Assembly (NCBI RefSeq): GCF_002783505.1
Contig: NZ_PFGL01000012.1
Coordinates: 57,366 to 121,365, forward strand
Source: Shewanella sp. CG12_big_fil_rev_8_21_14_0_65_47_15
GTDB lineage: Bacteria; Pseudomonadota; Gammaproteobacteria; Enterobacterales; Shewanellaceae
DNA: 64,000 nucleotides
Direction of reading: 5' to 3'
This document shows, in pieces, positions 1-8,408 of this stretch. A program made the translations under genes and the position numbers. Under the pieces are notes generated by a model that was given only the letters and a program-made list of their open reading frames with translations, searched no databases and was not told the DNA's origin. Numbering within the stretch: the first letter of the stretch is position 1; every line of letters begins with the position of its first letter.

Positions 1-75
1 CTTCCGAGTGAGCAGCATCAGTATGCTGAACGCTTGAGTGTGGTTACTCAGATAGAGTTTGAAAATGACGCCTGA
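1..75 (+). CDS. C-terminal tail of an upstream gene (partial)
   Basis: Frame 1 is open from the first base and stops with TGA at 73-75, giving 24 residues ending in FENDA. The stop lies 8 bases beyond the A of the ATG at 65 that starts the protease gene, so the two genes overlap and would be translationally coupled. That is typical of a tight operon and suggests the ABC-3C-like operon begins to the left of this window and may have four or more genes. The product cannot be identified from so short a tail. The frame could be open by chance. Confidence 0.45.
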   Translation, partial: LPSEQHQYAERLSVVTQIEFENDA

Positions 76-1327
76 TGAGCTGATAATTTCTTATGCTGTA
101 AAAATAAACGACGGAAGCGGAGTTCTTGTTGGTGCGCTTTCGCAGGACTACACCTATGTCTTCACAGCCAAGCATGTATTGAGCGCGACCAACCAAGTTA
201 CCCGAAGTGGAGTGCAGCTTCAGATAATTGATGAGCCATATCTGCACCCAACACTAGATTGCGCAGTAATAAAAGTCGAATTCCAAAAGGATGTAAAGCA
301 ACGCAATTGGTTAGGGAATGTGTCATCAGGGGCAGCGCTTTCATTTGCGGGATTTCCTGACACTAACGCTAATACCGATATACCCTACAAAATTTATACG
401 GGCCATCTAAATAGTACACTTAGTGATGTCGTGGTTTGTAATCTCAATAACAGTCCAGCGCAAGATGCGATTGTTGGCATGTCTGGTGGCGGTCTGTATC
501 ACGTGTACGACGGTTACCCTTACCTGATGGGTGTTGAGTTTCGAATGGATGATGAAGAAGAGCCACTGCGATGGGGCCGCATACGTTGCTTCTCCATGGC
601 TATCTTCGAAGAAATTATTGCTCAGCATGATCTTGCCTTAATGGCTCCTAGCTTCATGGCGTGCTTTTCACAGCTTAAGGATGATATCTTTAATTTCAAT
701 GCCGCAAATCCAGCCAATGTAGTAAAACTTCACAAAAAGCTGCATGAGTTTGCAGATATGCTTATAGATCTGGGATTGCCACCTCCGCATGAACTAATGA
801 CGCGCTACAACAAAAAGTTGTTAGTGGGTCATGAAACACAAGCTGCTGTATTGGATAAAGATCTGTGGGTTGCATATTTTGAGTTTATAATCGTTTGTGC
901 CTTGATTGATGAGCAAAAAAATATTGATGAGGACTACATTAAGGATTTGGATAAGCGGCGAAGGTTTGTCTACTCTGGCAGTAATGCTCACTGGATTAGA
1001 CATCTTTCGGAGATTTTGAAAGCAGCAAAGTCCACGTTGGATGAACATGGCATAATGATTATTAGCTCTCCTCAAGAGGAGGCTCCCTGTCTTCCGGACG
1101 AGGAAGACTTGGAAGAGGTTATTGACGATATTGCCTCAGCTCCTATTACAGGAACCGGTGGAAGAATTGACGATGTTCACGGCGAGGTATATAGGACTTA
1201 TACGGTCGCGCATATGAAAGGGTTGCGCAATAAGTATGTGCTAAAAAAGCATCGCGAGTATGGGCATGCCCGTGCGAGCGAGCAGCTGAAAATATTCAGG
1301 GATTATTATAATGAAGTTATTAAGTAG
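65..1327 (+). CDS. Trypsin-like serine protease, probable effector of an ABC-three-component system
   Basis: Counting from ATG 65, the product is 420 residues. The N-terminal 190 residues look like a chymotrypsin-fold protease. The His is in TAKHV (H37), the Asp in LDCAV (D65), and the Ser in GMSGGG (S140) with the usual GxSGG context, so the triad appears intact. There is no signal peptide, so it should act in the cytoplasm. Residues about 200-420 are a helical, acidic region ending in a basic tail; this fits the dedicated C-terminal domains that tether effectors in ABC-3C systems. The gene overlaps the next by 17 bases. TTG 59 is an alternative start two codons upstream; ATG 65 is preferred. 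Family assignment rests on gene order and motifs (established for predicted ABC-3C families); the exact C-terminal-domain class is unknown. A housekeeping Deg/HtrA protease is unlikely, because there is no PDZ domain or export signal. Confidence 0.8.
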   Translation: MTPDELIISYAVKINDGSGVLVGALSQDYTYVFTAKHVLSATNQVTRSGVQLQIIDEPYLHPTLDCAVIKVEFQKDVKQRNWLGNVSSGAALSFAGFPDTNANTDIPYKIYTGHLNSTLSDVVVCNLNNSPAQDAIVGMSGGGLYHVYDGYPYLMGVEFRMDDEEEPLRWGRIRCFSMAIFEEIIAQHDLALMAPSFMACFSQLKDDIFNFNAANPANVVKLHKKLHEFADMLIDLGLPPPHELMTRYNKKLLVGHETQAAVLDKDLWVAYFEFIIVCALIDEQKNIDEDYIKDLDKRRRFVYSGSNAHWIRHLSEILKAAKSTLDEHGIMIISSPQEEAPCLPDEEDLEEVIDDIASAPITGTGGRIDDVHGEVYRTYTVAHMKGLRNKYVLKKHREYGHARASEQLKIFRDYYNEVIK

Positions 1328-1856
1328 GGCGCACGACTTTAGCTTCCTGACCTCCGAAGTCGATGGGGTCAGGTTTGAGTTGTTTGCCTCTAGCCAATCC
1401 TTCTTAACCTGTATTGTTTGTTGGTTTGAATCCTCCACGGACGTCATGATGAACTGGCAGGCAATTCAAAGCATAGTATCAGTTAGGTTTAAGCCAGAAG
1501 GAGGGCATTCAAAATGGAATGTATATTTGATTTTGATGTGCCCCGACAGCCTTAAGCTTCGGGATAAATATGTAGTTCAAAATGACCGCTACGCGGCTAG
1601 GAAGATCATTTTGGATGGGCTCGGTGAGCTACCTGACTCTCCGGATGTTGAAAAATTGGTAAACGTAGCGTTATTGGGCACGGATCTCGAGCTAGCACCA
1701 GTTTCGGATAATTCCAAAGATGACATAGAAACACCCATTACGGCAATTGTAAAAGGTGTACCCTCAGGTTCCAGTGTTGATGCGAAAGAAGCGCGCAGTG
1801 AAATGATCAACAAACTAATCGAGTTTTTGTCAGAAAATGAAAATAAAAAAAGTTGA
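1311..1856 (+). CDS. Probable ABC-three-component system middle component
   Basis: This is a 181-residue protein lying between the protease and the ATPase and overlapping both (17 bases upstream, 20 bases downstream), so the three are almost certainly co-translated. The N-terminal 110 residues look globular, with a KWNVYLIL strand-like stretch and a DRYAARKII motif. Similar motifs occur in the small middle components of ABC-3C loci, and I would guess the MC1 class. The C-terminal 60 residues are acidic and probably flexible, ending in a short helix. No catalytic motif is visible. In predicted ABC-3C systems this protein is thought to couple the ATPase to the effector. That role is inferred here from position and size, not from a clear signature. 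Confidence 0.7.
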   Translation: MKLLSRAHDFSFLTSEVDGVRFELFASSQSFLTCIVCWFESSTDVMMNWQAIQSIVSVRFKPEGGHSKWNVYLILMCPDSLKLRDKYVVQNDRYAARKIILDGLGELPDSPDVEKLVNVALLGTDLELAPVSDNSKDDIETPITAIVKGVPSGSSVDAKEARSEMINKLIEFLSENENKKS

Positions 1857-4800
1857 GATCGAGGGCTTTCGCGCTTACAAGAACAAAAAAGACGGGACTT
1901 TTGATTTTACAAATGAGAGTGGTGAACCGTCGAATTTTGTTGCTATTTATGCCCCTAATGGATTCGGCAAGAGCTCTTTTTACGATGCCGTAGAATGGGC
2001 TTTTACTGATAATCTTGAGAGGTATACCAACAGTCACAATAAGAAAAATAATGAGCTGGCGGCAAAAGGAACAAAGCAACTTCAGGTTCCTCAAAAGATA
2101 CTTCGAAATACAGAGGTGTTGGATGACGTGCCTACGCACGTATCTGTAATCACAACCACGAAAAAATTCGAACGAAAGCTGAAAAAGCCAAGGTCGAACT
2201 CAAGCGATCTCACTTTTAAGGCAACTAAGAAAAGTGAAGATGTAGAAGTCTACAAGAGAGTTATACTATCCCAAGACGCAATCGACCGTTTCCTTCGCGA
2301 GGCAAAACCTCAAGAAAGATATGATCTTTTCATGGTTTTTTTTGGTGGAAGTGCAGAAACACTACGCCAAGAAATGACCTTGCTAATCAATGAGAACGAA
2401 TCGAAAATCCTTACGCTGGTGGCTGAGCGTTCAAGAATCGAGTCTCAGCTAAATAATCCAGTCGACTCCCGAATATTCGAAGACTTTAATACCCTTGCAG
2501 CCGCCCTTAACTCTCAAGGTGAAGGAATTGTCTTCGTTGATGAGAACTTTGATACGCATGCTGAACACCAAATACTGTTATCGATCGTCACTCGGACGCT
2601 AACGCTTAATGCTGAGCGGGCTGCGATTCAGCAACGACATGCTGCGTTATTGCTACAATTATCAGGGCTCCCTAGCTTTAAGCGTAACCTAGAGCTGTTG
2701 CCGCAGCAGAATTCGTATGTCAACAGTGTATCGAAAGGCTTGCAGGATTCAGTCAAATATCAACAGCTCACTGCAGCACATAGTCGCGGCCTTTCTGAAT
2801 GGCAGTCAATTAGTGATGAGTTGAAAGTTCTGGAGGAGGTTATTGCCCAGGTTCCTTCATTTATTGCTGATGAAAAGGTTAGAGTACAATCCGTTGGTCA
2901 ATTGCCTGCTTTAACCGCAGAAAAAAACCGATTAACCGCGGAGCTTAAAACGGCCGAAACATCGGTAGCTGACACCAAGAAATCAATTGTAGATCTCGAT
3001 CAAAGGGCGTTGGAGCTTCAGTCATTGATCGCAACTAGTCCAGCCATTTACTCCGAAATTGCTGTCAACGAAGCCGGCCTGATTGGGCTGAAAGTGGACT
3101 TAAGTGCCAAGATCACTTCCCTCCAGCTCACTGTTGCGGAGCGGGACGCCATTGCTTTGCAACTTAACAACATCCCCACCTTGCCAATCACTGCTGATAC
3201 CCTGCTGTACGGTGATACCAGCTACCTAGGCCTGCCAGATGACTTCATCGGCAAAATTCAGGTTGCTCATGAAGAATTAGCTGCATTGCGCTTGCACGAC
3301 CAGTCGATTAAAACGACTCAAGTAGCTCTTACTCAGCAAATGGAAGTTGTGGAGAGCCTTGTTTCACTCGGTATCTCTTACCTCTCAAAATGGCCCAGCT
3401 CTAACTGTCCACTGTGCCGACTACCCCACCCAACATCTGATGACTTAATTGCAGCGGTCAAGAATAATGACCTGCTAACGTTAGTTGCAAAGCAGAATGC
3501 ACAGGAGTTAGAGAGAATCGCGCTTCGCATCCAGTCGCTTTCAGCAGAAATTGATTCTCATGTTGCTGCAGCCCAGAAGAAACATTCAGAACACTTATCG
3601 TCGTTACGACAGAAGCTCAATGATTTTGGTTCACGGGTCACTGAGCTAGAGAATCAAAGAACACGTCTTGCAGCAAGTGTCGACACAGCTGAGCGTACGC
3701 TTAAGTCATTGAAAGCGAGGGTTTGGGATGTTGACTCGAAAGAATTGAGAAAACGCGTCGATGCGGAGTTAGCTGTTGCATCGGAGCGACGACCTTTTTT
3801 GGCGCAGCAACTGGCCTCAGTCGAACATTCGGTTACTTCGCTCCGCTCCCAAATTCAAAATCTCGAAAATCAGATCTTGGGATTAGTAAACCTGATACAC
3901 GAGATAACGTACAAAACCATGTACGAAAAAGTTAAAGCCTTTATCTCCAAAGAAGCTGTTGCTGAAATCAGGACTCTTGCCTCAAGCTGCGATAGAAAAA
4001 AAGCTGAGCTAACGACAAGAATTAATGAGCTGGGTGAACAACTTGGTCAACTATTAGGCGAGTGTGACGACCTTCAAGGCATAATGAGTTCAGAAGGTAA
4101 TTGGATTGATTTTGCGGTTTTAGCGTCTAATAAAAACGAAGCAGTCAGGCACCTGAATGATACTCAGTCTGCTATCACTACATTTGTTCAAACTGTTGAT
4201 CGACTAGTCGGAAAGCCTCTCGGAAAAGATTCTGATCTAATCGAACGGGAGATCAATGAACTGACACCAGAGCTACTTCGTCGCGATGACGCACTGGCCG
4301 CTAAAATTCAATCATTTGATTTGCTGACGGAGCAGCTTAAGGCGTTCAAACCTTACTTTGATGGATTGAAGTTGCGAGACCAGCTAAAAGTGGTCGAGCA
4401 TGATCTTTCTCTGCATCGATTAGTAGAAAGCAAGCTCACAGCTGAAAGAGAGAGCGTTATATCGAAGCTGAAGGAGAGGGTTAAAGAGTTCTTTTTTACC
4501 GACTTGATTAATGCCATTTACAGCAAAATTGATCCGCATCCTTCATTCAAAACTGTTCAGTTCGTAGTTGACTTTGAATCTTATGACAAGCCGGGATTGA
4601 ATATTGTATTGCAAGATGAGAGAGGTGACATAATTTCTCCAATGCTATATTTCAGTGCTGCACAGCTCAATATTCTTAGCCTGAGCGTTTTTCTTGCTAA
4701 CGCTTTACACGCGACGGACAAATCTGGAACACCTCTGGACGTGATAATGATTGATGACCCTATTCAGTCAATGGACTCCATTAATGTTCTGGCTACTATT

Positions 4801-4959
4801 GATTTGTTGCGAAACGTCTCGGAAAGATTTAATAAGCAAATCATTATTTCCACACATGATGAAAACTTCTTTGGTTTACTCAAGCGTAAGATTCCTACCG
4901 ATGTCTTCAATTCAAAATTTTTGCAACTCGAAAGCTTTGGAGTTGTGAGTCAAGGCTAG
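1837..4959 (+). CDS. Rad50/SMC-like ABC ATPase of an ABC-three-component system
   Basis: This 1040-residue ATPase has the split-ABC layout of Rad50/RecN/SbcC proteins. The Walker A motif is near residues 39-47 (APNGFGKSS) after a KKVEIEGFRAY N-terminus. Long coiled coils occupy about 190-520 and 540-860, joined by a CPLC zinc-hook-like turn at 524-527. A signature-like FSAAQ is at 939-943, Walker B DVIMIDDP at 968-975 and the H-loop STHD at 1005-1008. All key residues for ATP hydrolysis seem present. There is no nuclease gene beside it, so it is not SbcCD. It is the last gene of the overlapping trio and probably senses DNA or a replication/recombination intermediate, then signals to the protease. 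The sensing target is inference. The gene appears intact. Confidence 0.85.
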   Translation: MKIKKVEIEGFRAYKNKKDGTFDFTNESGEPSNFVAIYAPNGFGKSSFYDAVEWAFTDNLERYTNSHNKKNNELAAKGTKQLQVPQKILRNTEVLDDVPTHVSVITTTKKFERKLKKPRSNSSDLTFKATKKSEDVEVYKRVILSQDAIDRFLREAKPQERYDLFMVFFGGSAETLRQEMTLLINENESKILTLVAERSRIESQLNNPVDSRIFEDFNTLAAALNSQGEGIVFVDENFDTHAEHQILLSIVTRTLTLNAERAAIQQRHAALLLQLSGLPSFKRNLELLPQQNSYVNSVSKGLQDSVKYQQLTAAHSRGLSEWQSISDELKVLEEVIAQVPSFIADEKVRVQSVGQLPALTAEKNRLTAELKTAETSVADTKKSIVDLDQRALELQSLIATSPAIYSEIAVNEAGLIGLKVDLSAKITSLQLTVAERDAIALQLNNIPTLPITADTLLYGDTSYLGLPDDFIGKIQVAHEELAALRLHDQSIKTTQVALTQQMEVVESLVSLGISYLSKWPSSNCPLCRLPHPTSDDLIAAVKNNDLLTLVAKQNAQELERIALRIQSLSAEIDSHVAAAQKKHSEHLSSLRQKLNDFGSRVTELENQRTRLAASVDTAERTLKSLKARVWDVDSKELRKRVDAELAVASERRPFLAQQLASVEHSVTSLRSQIQNLENQILGLVNLIHEITYKTMYEKVKAFISKEAVAEIRTLASSCDRKKAELTTRINELGEQLGQLLGECDDLQGIMSSEGNWIDFAVLASNKNEAVRHLNDTQSAITTFVQTVDRLVGKPLGKDSDLIEREINELTPELLRRDDALAAKIQSFDLLTEQLKAFKPYFDGLKLRDQLKVVEHDLSLHRLVESKLTAERESVISKLKERVKEFFFTDLINAIYSKIDPHPSFKTVQFVVDFESYDKPGLNIVLQDERGDIISPMLYFSAAQLNILSLSVFLANALHATDKSGTPLDVIMIDDPIQSMDSINVLATIDLLRNVSERFNKQIIISTHDENFFGLLKRKIPTDVFNSKFLQLESFGVVSQG

Positions 4960-4986
4960 CGAGTGGAATTGAGATGATGCTCCCCG

Positions 4987-5017
4987 AGCGGCTTCTTAGA
5001 AAGCAGTATTAGCCGCT
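4987..5017 (+). repeat. Inverted repeat between the ATPase and the small ORF
   Basis: AGCGGCT (4987-4993) pairs with AGCCGCT (5011-5017) across a 17-base loop, ending just before an ATG at 5018. There is no T-run, so it is not a standard intrinsic terminator. It might mark a junction or hinder the upstream of the two possible starts of the next ORF. Confidence 0.4.
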
Positions 5018-5038
5018 ATGGGTAATAAGGATGGTCTG

Positions 5039-5374
5039 ATGAAGTTCGGTGAAGAAAGAGCAAAGAAAACAATAGAAAGACTATATTCTAATCCTAAAAA
5101 TTGGAGAAGAAAGGAGTTCCGAAAAGCTTACTATGTTCTTACAGGTCAGAAACAGGTTATGTCGGAGGAGATTGCTAAGGAAATCATCAAGGCGTGTATC
5201 GATGATGACAACCTTAAAGAAAGAGTCGAATATGTTGCAGCACTACTCCTAATTACGGGCAAGTGGATATTGCCAACGGTTGTAATCCCAAGTGGAATGT
5301 CTAGCCAAATTAAGGCTAGGTACAGTAGTGGAGACTTACGCTCTTGTTCTAGCCCATTAGCATACAGAAAATAA
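5039..5374 (+). CDS. Unrecognised 111-residue protein
   Basis: I do not recognise this family. ATG 5039 is chosen because AAGGA lies at 5027-5031, seven bases upstream; ATG 5018 would add seven residues but has no ribosome-binding site. The N-terminal 75 residues are highly charged (Lys, Glu, Arg) and mostly helical. A short hydrophobic stretch follows (VAALLLITGKWILPTVVI). The tail is Ser-rich and may be non-native. There is no signal peptide and no catalytic motif. It is AT-rich compared with the flanking core genes. It lies 79 bases after the ATPase and ends inside an attC-like palindrome. It could be an accessory component, an immunity-type protein or an unrelated cassette gene; the sequence does not decide. 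Confidence 0.6.
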   Translation: MKFGEERAKKTIERLYSNPKNWRRKEFRKAYYVLTGQKQVMSEEIAKEIIKACIDDDNLKERVEYVAALLLITGKWILPTVVIPSGMSSQIKARYSSGDLRSCSSPLAYRK

Positions 5375-5427
5375 ACATTACAAATAAGGATAGGCCGCGC
5401 GTAGCCGCGACCTTAACTCCAACGTTA
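5372..5427 (+). repeat. attC-like imperfect palindrome after the small ORF
   Basis: The palindrome starts exactly at the stop codon of the small ORF. Its outer arms TAAACATT and AACGTTA and inner arms AAGG and CCTT flank a GC-rich core with CGCG on both sides of a short loop. The right half, CTTAACTCCAACGTTA, closely resembles the right half of integron attC sites (CTTAACTC-AGCGTTA type). The canonical GTTRRRY core is degenerate here (GTTACCC) and no integrase gene is visible in this window. It may be a decayed integron recombination site, or a palindrome that resembles one by chance. Confidence 0.4.
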
Positions 5428-5534
5428 CCCCATAGAAATTTTTATCCGAAATTCACCTGACACAGCCGACGTTCTAACGCGCCCTTGTCCAAAACCTTGC
5501 CGTTTAAGAAATTTAAATCAACAGGTTATGTCAA

Positions 5535-5842
5535 CACCAAAAAGGTGCGCCATGGTGATTTGTGAGACGACCGTCCGCCCCATGGCCGCTTTTTGGCATC
5601 CATGCCGTCGCGGCATTTGTGGATCCTTTCACATCAGACGGGGCGGCCCTGCATCCAGACGGACTTGAACAACATCCCTGTTTAACTGCCAGTTCGCCAT
5701 CTGATAGGCAGGACGCCTGAATGTCGTGCAATGCAGGGGGGCATGAGAACGACCATGGCTCTCGTTCATAAGCTCAGAAACCCTAGGTTTCTATTCACCG
5801 TGTCGGTGAGTGAATGCCATGGCAAGCCATTATGAAAGGCTT
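5535..5842. repeat. Stem-loop-rich non-coding region downstream of relA
   Basis: This gene-free stretch has many exact inverted repeats: CACC/GGTG at 5535-5547, ATGCCG/CGGCAT at 5602-5616, CCCTGCAT/ATGCAGGG at 5647-5738, GAACGA/TCGTTC at 5747-5767, AGAAACC/GGTTTCT at 5776-5792, CACCG/CGGTG at 5796-5808 and AAGCC/GGCTT at 5824-5842. CCATGG occurs four times (5550, 5580, 5753, 5818). ATCAGA/TCTGAT (5633-5705) would cross the 5647-5738 stem, so a pseudoknot is possible. It could be a dispersed intergenic repeat or a structured RNA; a weak minus-strand ORF inside it is probably not a gene. The rest of 5428-6048, outside the relA terminator, shows nothing else I can name. Confidence 0.5.
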
Positions 5843-5912
5843 GAGCAACAGCTAAGCATACAAAGACTAAATTAACTGCTCATCCCGCTCAATTTTCATA
5901 AAAAAACCAAAT

Positions 5913-5946
5913 AAAAAAGGCGGCAGGTGAAATTCATCCTGCCGCC
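5913..5946 (-). terminator. Intrinsic terminator after relA
   Basis: A perfect 9-bp stem, GGCGGCAGG with CCTGCCGCC (5919-5927 and 5938-5946), is followed on the minus strand by six T residues. It ends the relA transcript. Confidence 0.85.
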
Positions 5947-6048
5947 CTAATCCTTGATGACTTTCTTTCTAGCCTCTAGATGGATTCTCTATGCCTTTTA
6001 TATTGCTAGTAATTTCGAGGCTAATCGCTTCGCAAGACATTGCGAAAC

Positions 6049-8256
6049 CTAAAGCCGTCTTGCCTCGATCACGCTTTCGACCTGTGTCAGTTTAGATAAC
6101 ACCCGCGATAAACCATCGAGATTATAAAGCTCCAGTTCCAACTCAATCGCGGCGGTCTGGTTTTTAGTATCCGATGACGAACTCATGGCCAGTACATTGG
6201 ATTTTTCGGCAGCCAGCACTGAGGTTAAGTCACGCAATAAGCCGCTGCGATCGTGGGCCAATACCCGCAGACGCATCCGATAACCGCCGGAGTAATTTTC
6301 GCCCCAGACCACATCGACACCGCGCTCTGGGTGAACCCGCATTAACTCTTTAACTTGTTCACAATCAGCGCGATGCACAGAAATGCCACGGCCTTTCGTG
6401 ATAAAACCTAAGATCTCATCACCGGGAACCGGCTGACAGCAACGGGCGATATGGTTAAGCAAGTTACCCACACCGTTGACTTCAACCTGACCACGGCCAC
6501 TGGAGGTCGGTTTATGTTGGCCTTTCTTAACTAACTCTTCGACCGCATCTTCTTCTGACACTTCGTCGAGTCGCAGACGGCTTTGAATATGGTTAACCAC
6601 TTGATGCAGACGCACATCACCGCCGCCAATGGCCGCCAGTAAGTCATCCATGCTCGCCATATTAAAGCGCTCGACCGCGATGGCCGCGTCTTTAATTTTA
6701 AGGCTCACCCGCGCGAGTTCTGACTCGAGCATTTCTTTGCCAGCGACAATATTCTTGTCTCTGTCCTGCTGCTTAAACCAATGCTGGATTTTAGAACGCG
6801 CCCGTGAAGTACGGATATAACCTAAGTTAGGGTTAAGCCAGTCGCGCTTAGGGTTGGGCTGTTTCGAGGTGATGATCTCGATACGCTCGCCCGTTTCAAC
6901 CTGATAGGTGAACGGCACAATACGGCCATCGACCTTAGCACCAATACATTTATGCCCTACTTGGGAGTGAATGTAATAGGCAAAGTCGAGCACGGTTGAG
7001 CCCAGTGGCAAGTCGACGACTTCACCGCTTGGGGTGAACACATAGACTCTATCTTCAAACACTTGGCTGCGCACTTCTTCGACCAAGTTACCACTTTCGA
7101 CCACGTCTTCCTGCCATTGCAGAATTTTACGCAGCCAGTTAATTTTTTCTTCGTAACCGCTTTGCTTACCGGAATGATTGCCTTCTTTGTATTTCCAATG
7201 CGCGGCCACACCCAGCTCTGCATCTTCATGCATATCTTGGGTACGAATTTGAATTTCAACGGTTTTGCCCTCAGGCCCCACCACCACGGTATGAATCGAT
7301 TGATAACCGTTAGGTTTAGGGTTAGCAACATAGTCGTCAAATTCCCGTGGAATATGGTGCCAAAGCGTATGCACTACGCCTAATGCACCGTAGCAGTCCT
7401 GCAAACGCTCAGTCACGATACGCACGGCGCGCACGTCAAACAACTCATCAAATTTGAGGTGTTTGCCCTTCATCTTGCGCCAAATACTGTAGATATGTTT
7501 CGGCCGGCCGTAGACCTTAGCGCGAATGTGATCTTCATCTAATCTTTGTTGCAACTGGCTGACAAACTTGTCGATAAAGACTTCACGATCCAGTCGTTTG
7601 CCATCTAATTGCTTAGCGATGTCTTTGTAGGTATCTGGATGCAGATAGCGAAAAGAAATATCTTCCAGCTCCCACTTCAATTGGCCAATCCCTAAACGGT
7701 TGGCCAGCGGCGCATAAATATCGGCAATTTCACGGGCCAGTAGCACACGAGTTTCTTCATCGGCATTTTTCACCGCCCGTAGCAAACACACACGCTCGGC
7801 CAGCTTGATGACCACAGCGCGCACATCTTCAACCATAGCCAATAACATGCGGCGGATATTGTCGATTTGCGGCTCGGTGGAGCGGCTGTTGGGATTGATT
7901 TTTAAGGCGCCAATCGCATTCATGGTCACGACACTCGCCACTAAACGCGCCAGCGGCTCACCAAATTTTTCTTTTATGGCTTCTTCGGTCAGTAACCCAG
8001 CATCGAATACCACAAACAGAATCGCCGCTTGCAGGGTTTCAATGTCCATGTTCAGCGGTGCGAGGATTTCGATCATCTCTCGAGCACGTTCGAGCAGTTC
8101 TCTCTTCGCAGCGGGACTCTTAGCAGGCAAAGCATCAATCTGCCCAATCAGGGTGAGCAGCATCTGCGCTTCATCGACATTGCCGACATAGCGAGCCACC
8201 CAATCTTCTAACTGAAAATCGGGATCATTAAAGTGCGCTTCGCGAACAGAGACCAT
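6049..8256 (-). CDS. relA: RelA, GTP pyrophosphokinase of the stringent response
   Basis: The 735-residue length fits RelA. It makes (p)ppGpp from ATP and GTP or GDP when uncharged tRNA enters the ribosomal A site. The N-terminal hydrolase domain is inactive: the place of the HD motif reads FVVFDAG (about residue 83), as in RelA rather than SpoT. The synthetase domain has KHIYSIWRKM, FDVRAV, NGYQSIHT and VEIQIRT. A TGS domain follows (VFTPSGEVVDLP), then a zinc-finger region with CCQPVPGD and a C-terminal ACT domain (VLAHDRSGLLRDL). It is probably transcribed from its own promoter or with rlmD, which lies 152 bases upstream. It has a strong terminator. The downstream neighbour here is accessory DNA, not the expected mazG side. 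Confidence 0.97.
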   Translation of the reverse strand: MVSVREAHFNDPDFQLEDWVARYVGNVDEAQMLLTLIGQIDALPAKSPAAKRELLERAREMIEILAPLNMDIETLQAAILFVVFDAGLLTEEAIKEKFGEPLARLVASVVTMNAIGALKINPNSRSTEPQIDNIRRMLLAMVEDVRAVVIKLAERVCLLRAVKNADEETRVLLAREIADIYAPLANRLGIGQLKWELEDISFRYLHPDTYKDIAKQLDGKRLDREVFIDKFVSQLQQRLDEDHIRAKVYGRPKHIYSIWRKMKGKHLKFDELFDVRAVRIVTERLQDCYGALGVVHTLWHHIPREFDDYVANPKPNGYQSIHTVVVGPEGKTVEIQIRTQDMHEDAELGVAAHWKYKEGNHSGKQSGYEEKINWLRKILQWQEDVVESGNLVEEVRSQVFEDRVYVFTPSGEVVDLPLGSTVLDFAYYIHSQVGHKCIGAKVDGRIVPFTYQVETGERIEIITSKQPNPKRDWLNPNLGYIRTSRARSKIQHWFKQQDRDKNIVAGKEMLESELARVSLKIKDAAIAVERFNMASMDDLLAAIGGGDVRLHQVVNHIQSRLRLDEVSEEDAVEELVKKGQHKPTSSGRGQVEVNGVGNLLNHIARCCQPVPGDEILGFITKGRGISVHRADCEQVKELMRVHPERGVDVVWGENYSGGYRMRLRVLAHDRSGLLRDLTSVLAAEKSNVLAMSSSSDTKNQTAAIELELELYNLDGLSRVLSKLTQVESVIEARRL

Positions 8257-8408
8257 CTAATTTATTTCCTTATCCGTGCTCAGGGAGAAAGTGGGCACCA
8301 CTTCCGCTCTCCTATCTTCAGCATTGGCGCGCACTTGTCAAACCCAACCGACGTAATAATCACATTTTTTACGTTATTCAAACGCTTTGCTTACTTTGCC
8401 AACGCAAA

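Noticed and set aside
1837..4959. SbcC or RecF interpretation of the large ATPase
   Set aside because: No SbcD nuclease or RecF context, and it is translated with a protease and a middle protein.
5531..5731. 66-residue minus-strand ORF in the hairpin region
   Set aside because: It runs through several exact stem-loops, has no ribosome-binding site and low-complexity composition; I treat the interval as non-coding.
8351..8374. ACGTAA/TTACGT inverted repeat upstream of relA
   Set aside because: Short, AT-rich and without a T-run or known regulator; not enough to call an operator or terminator.
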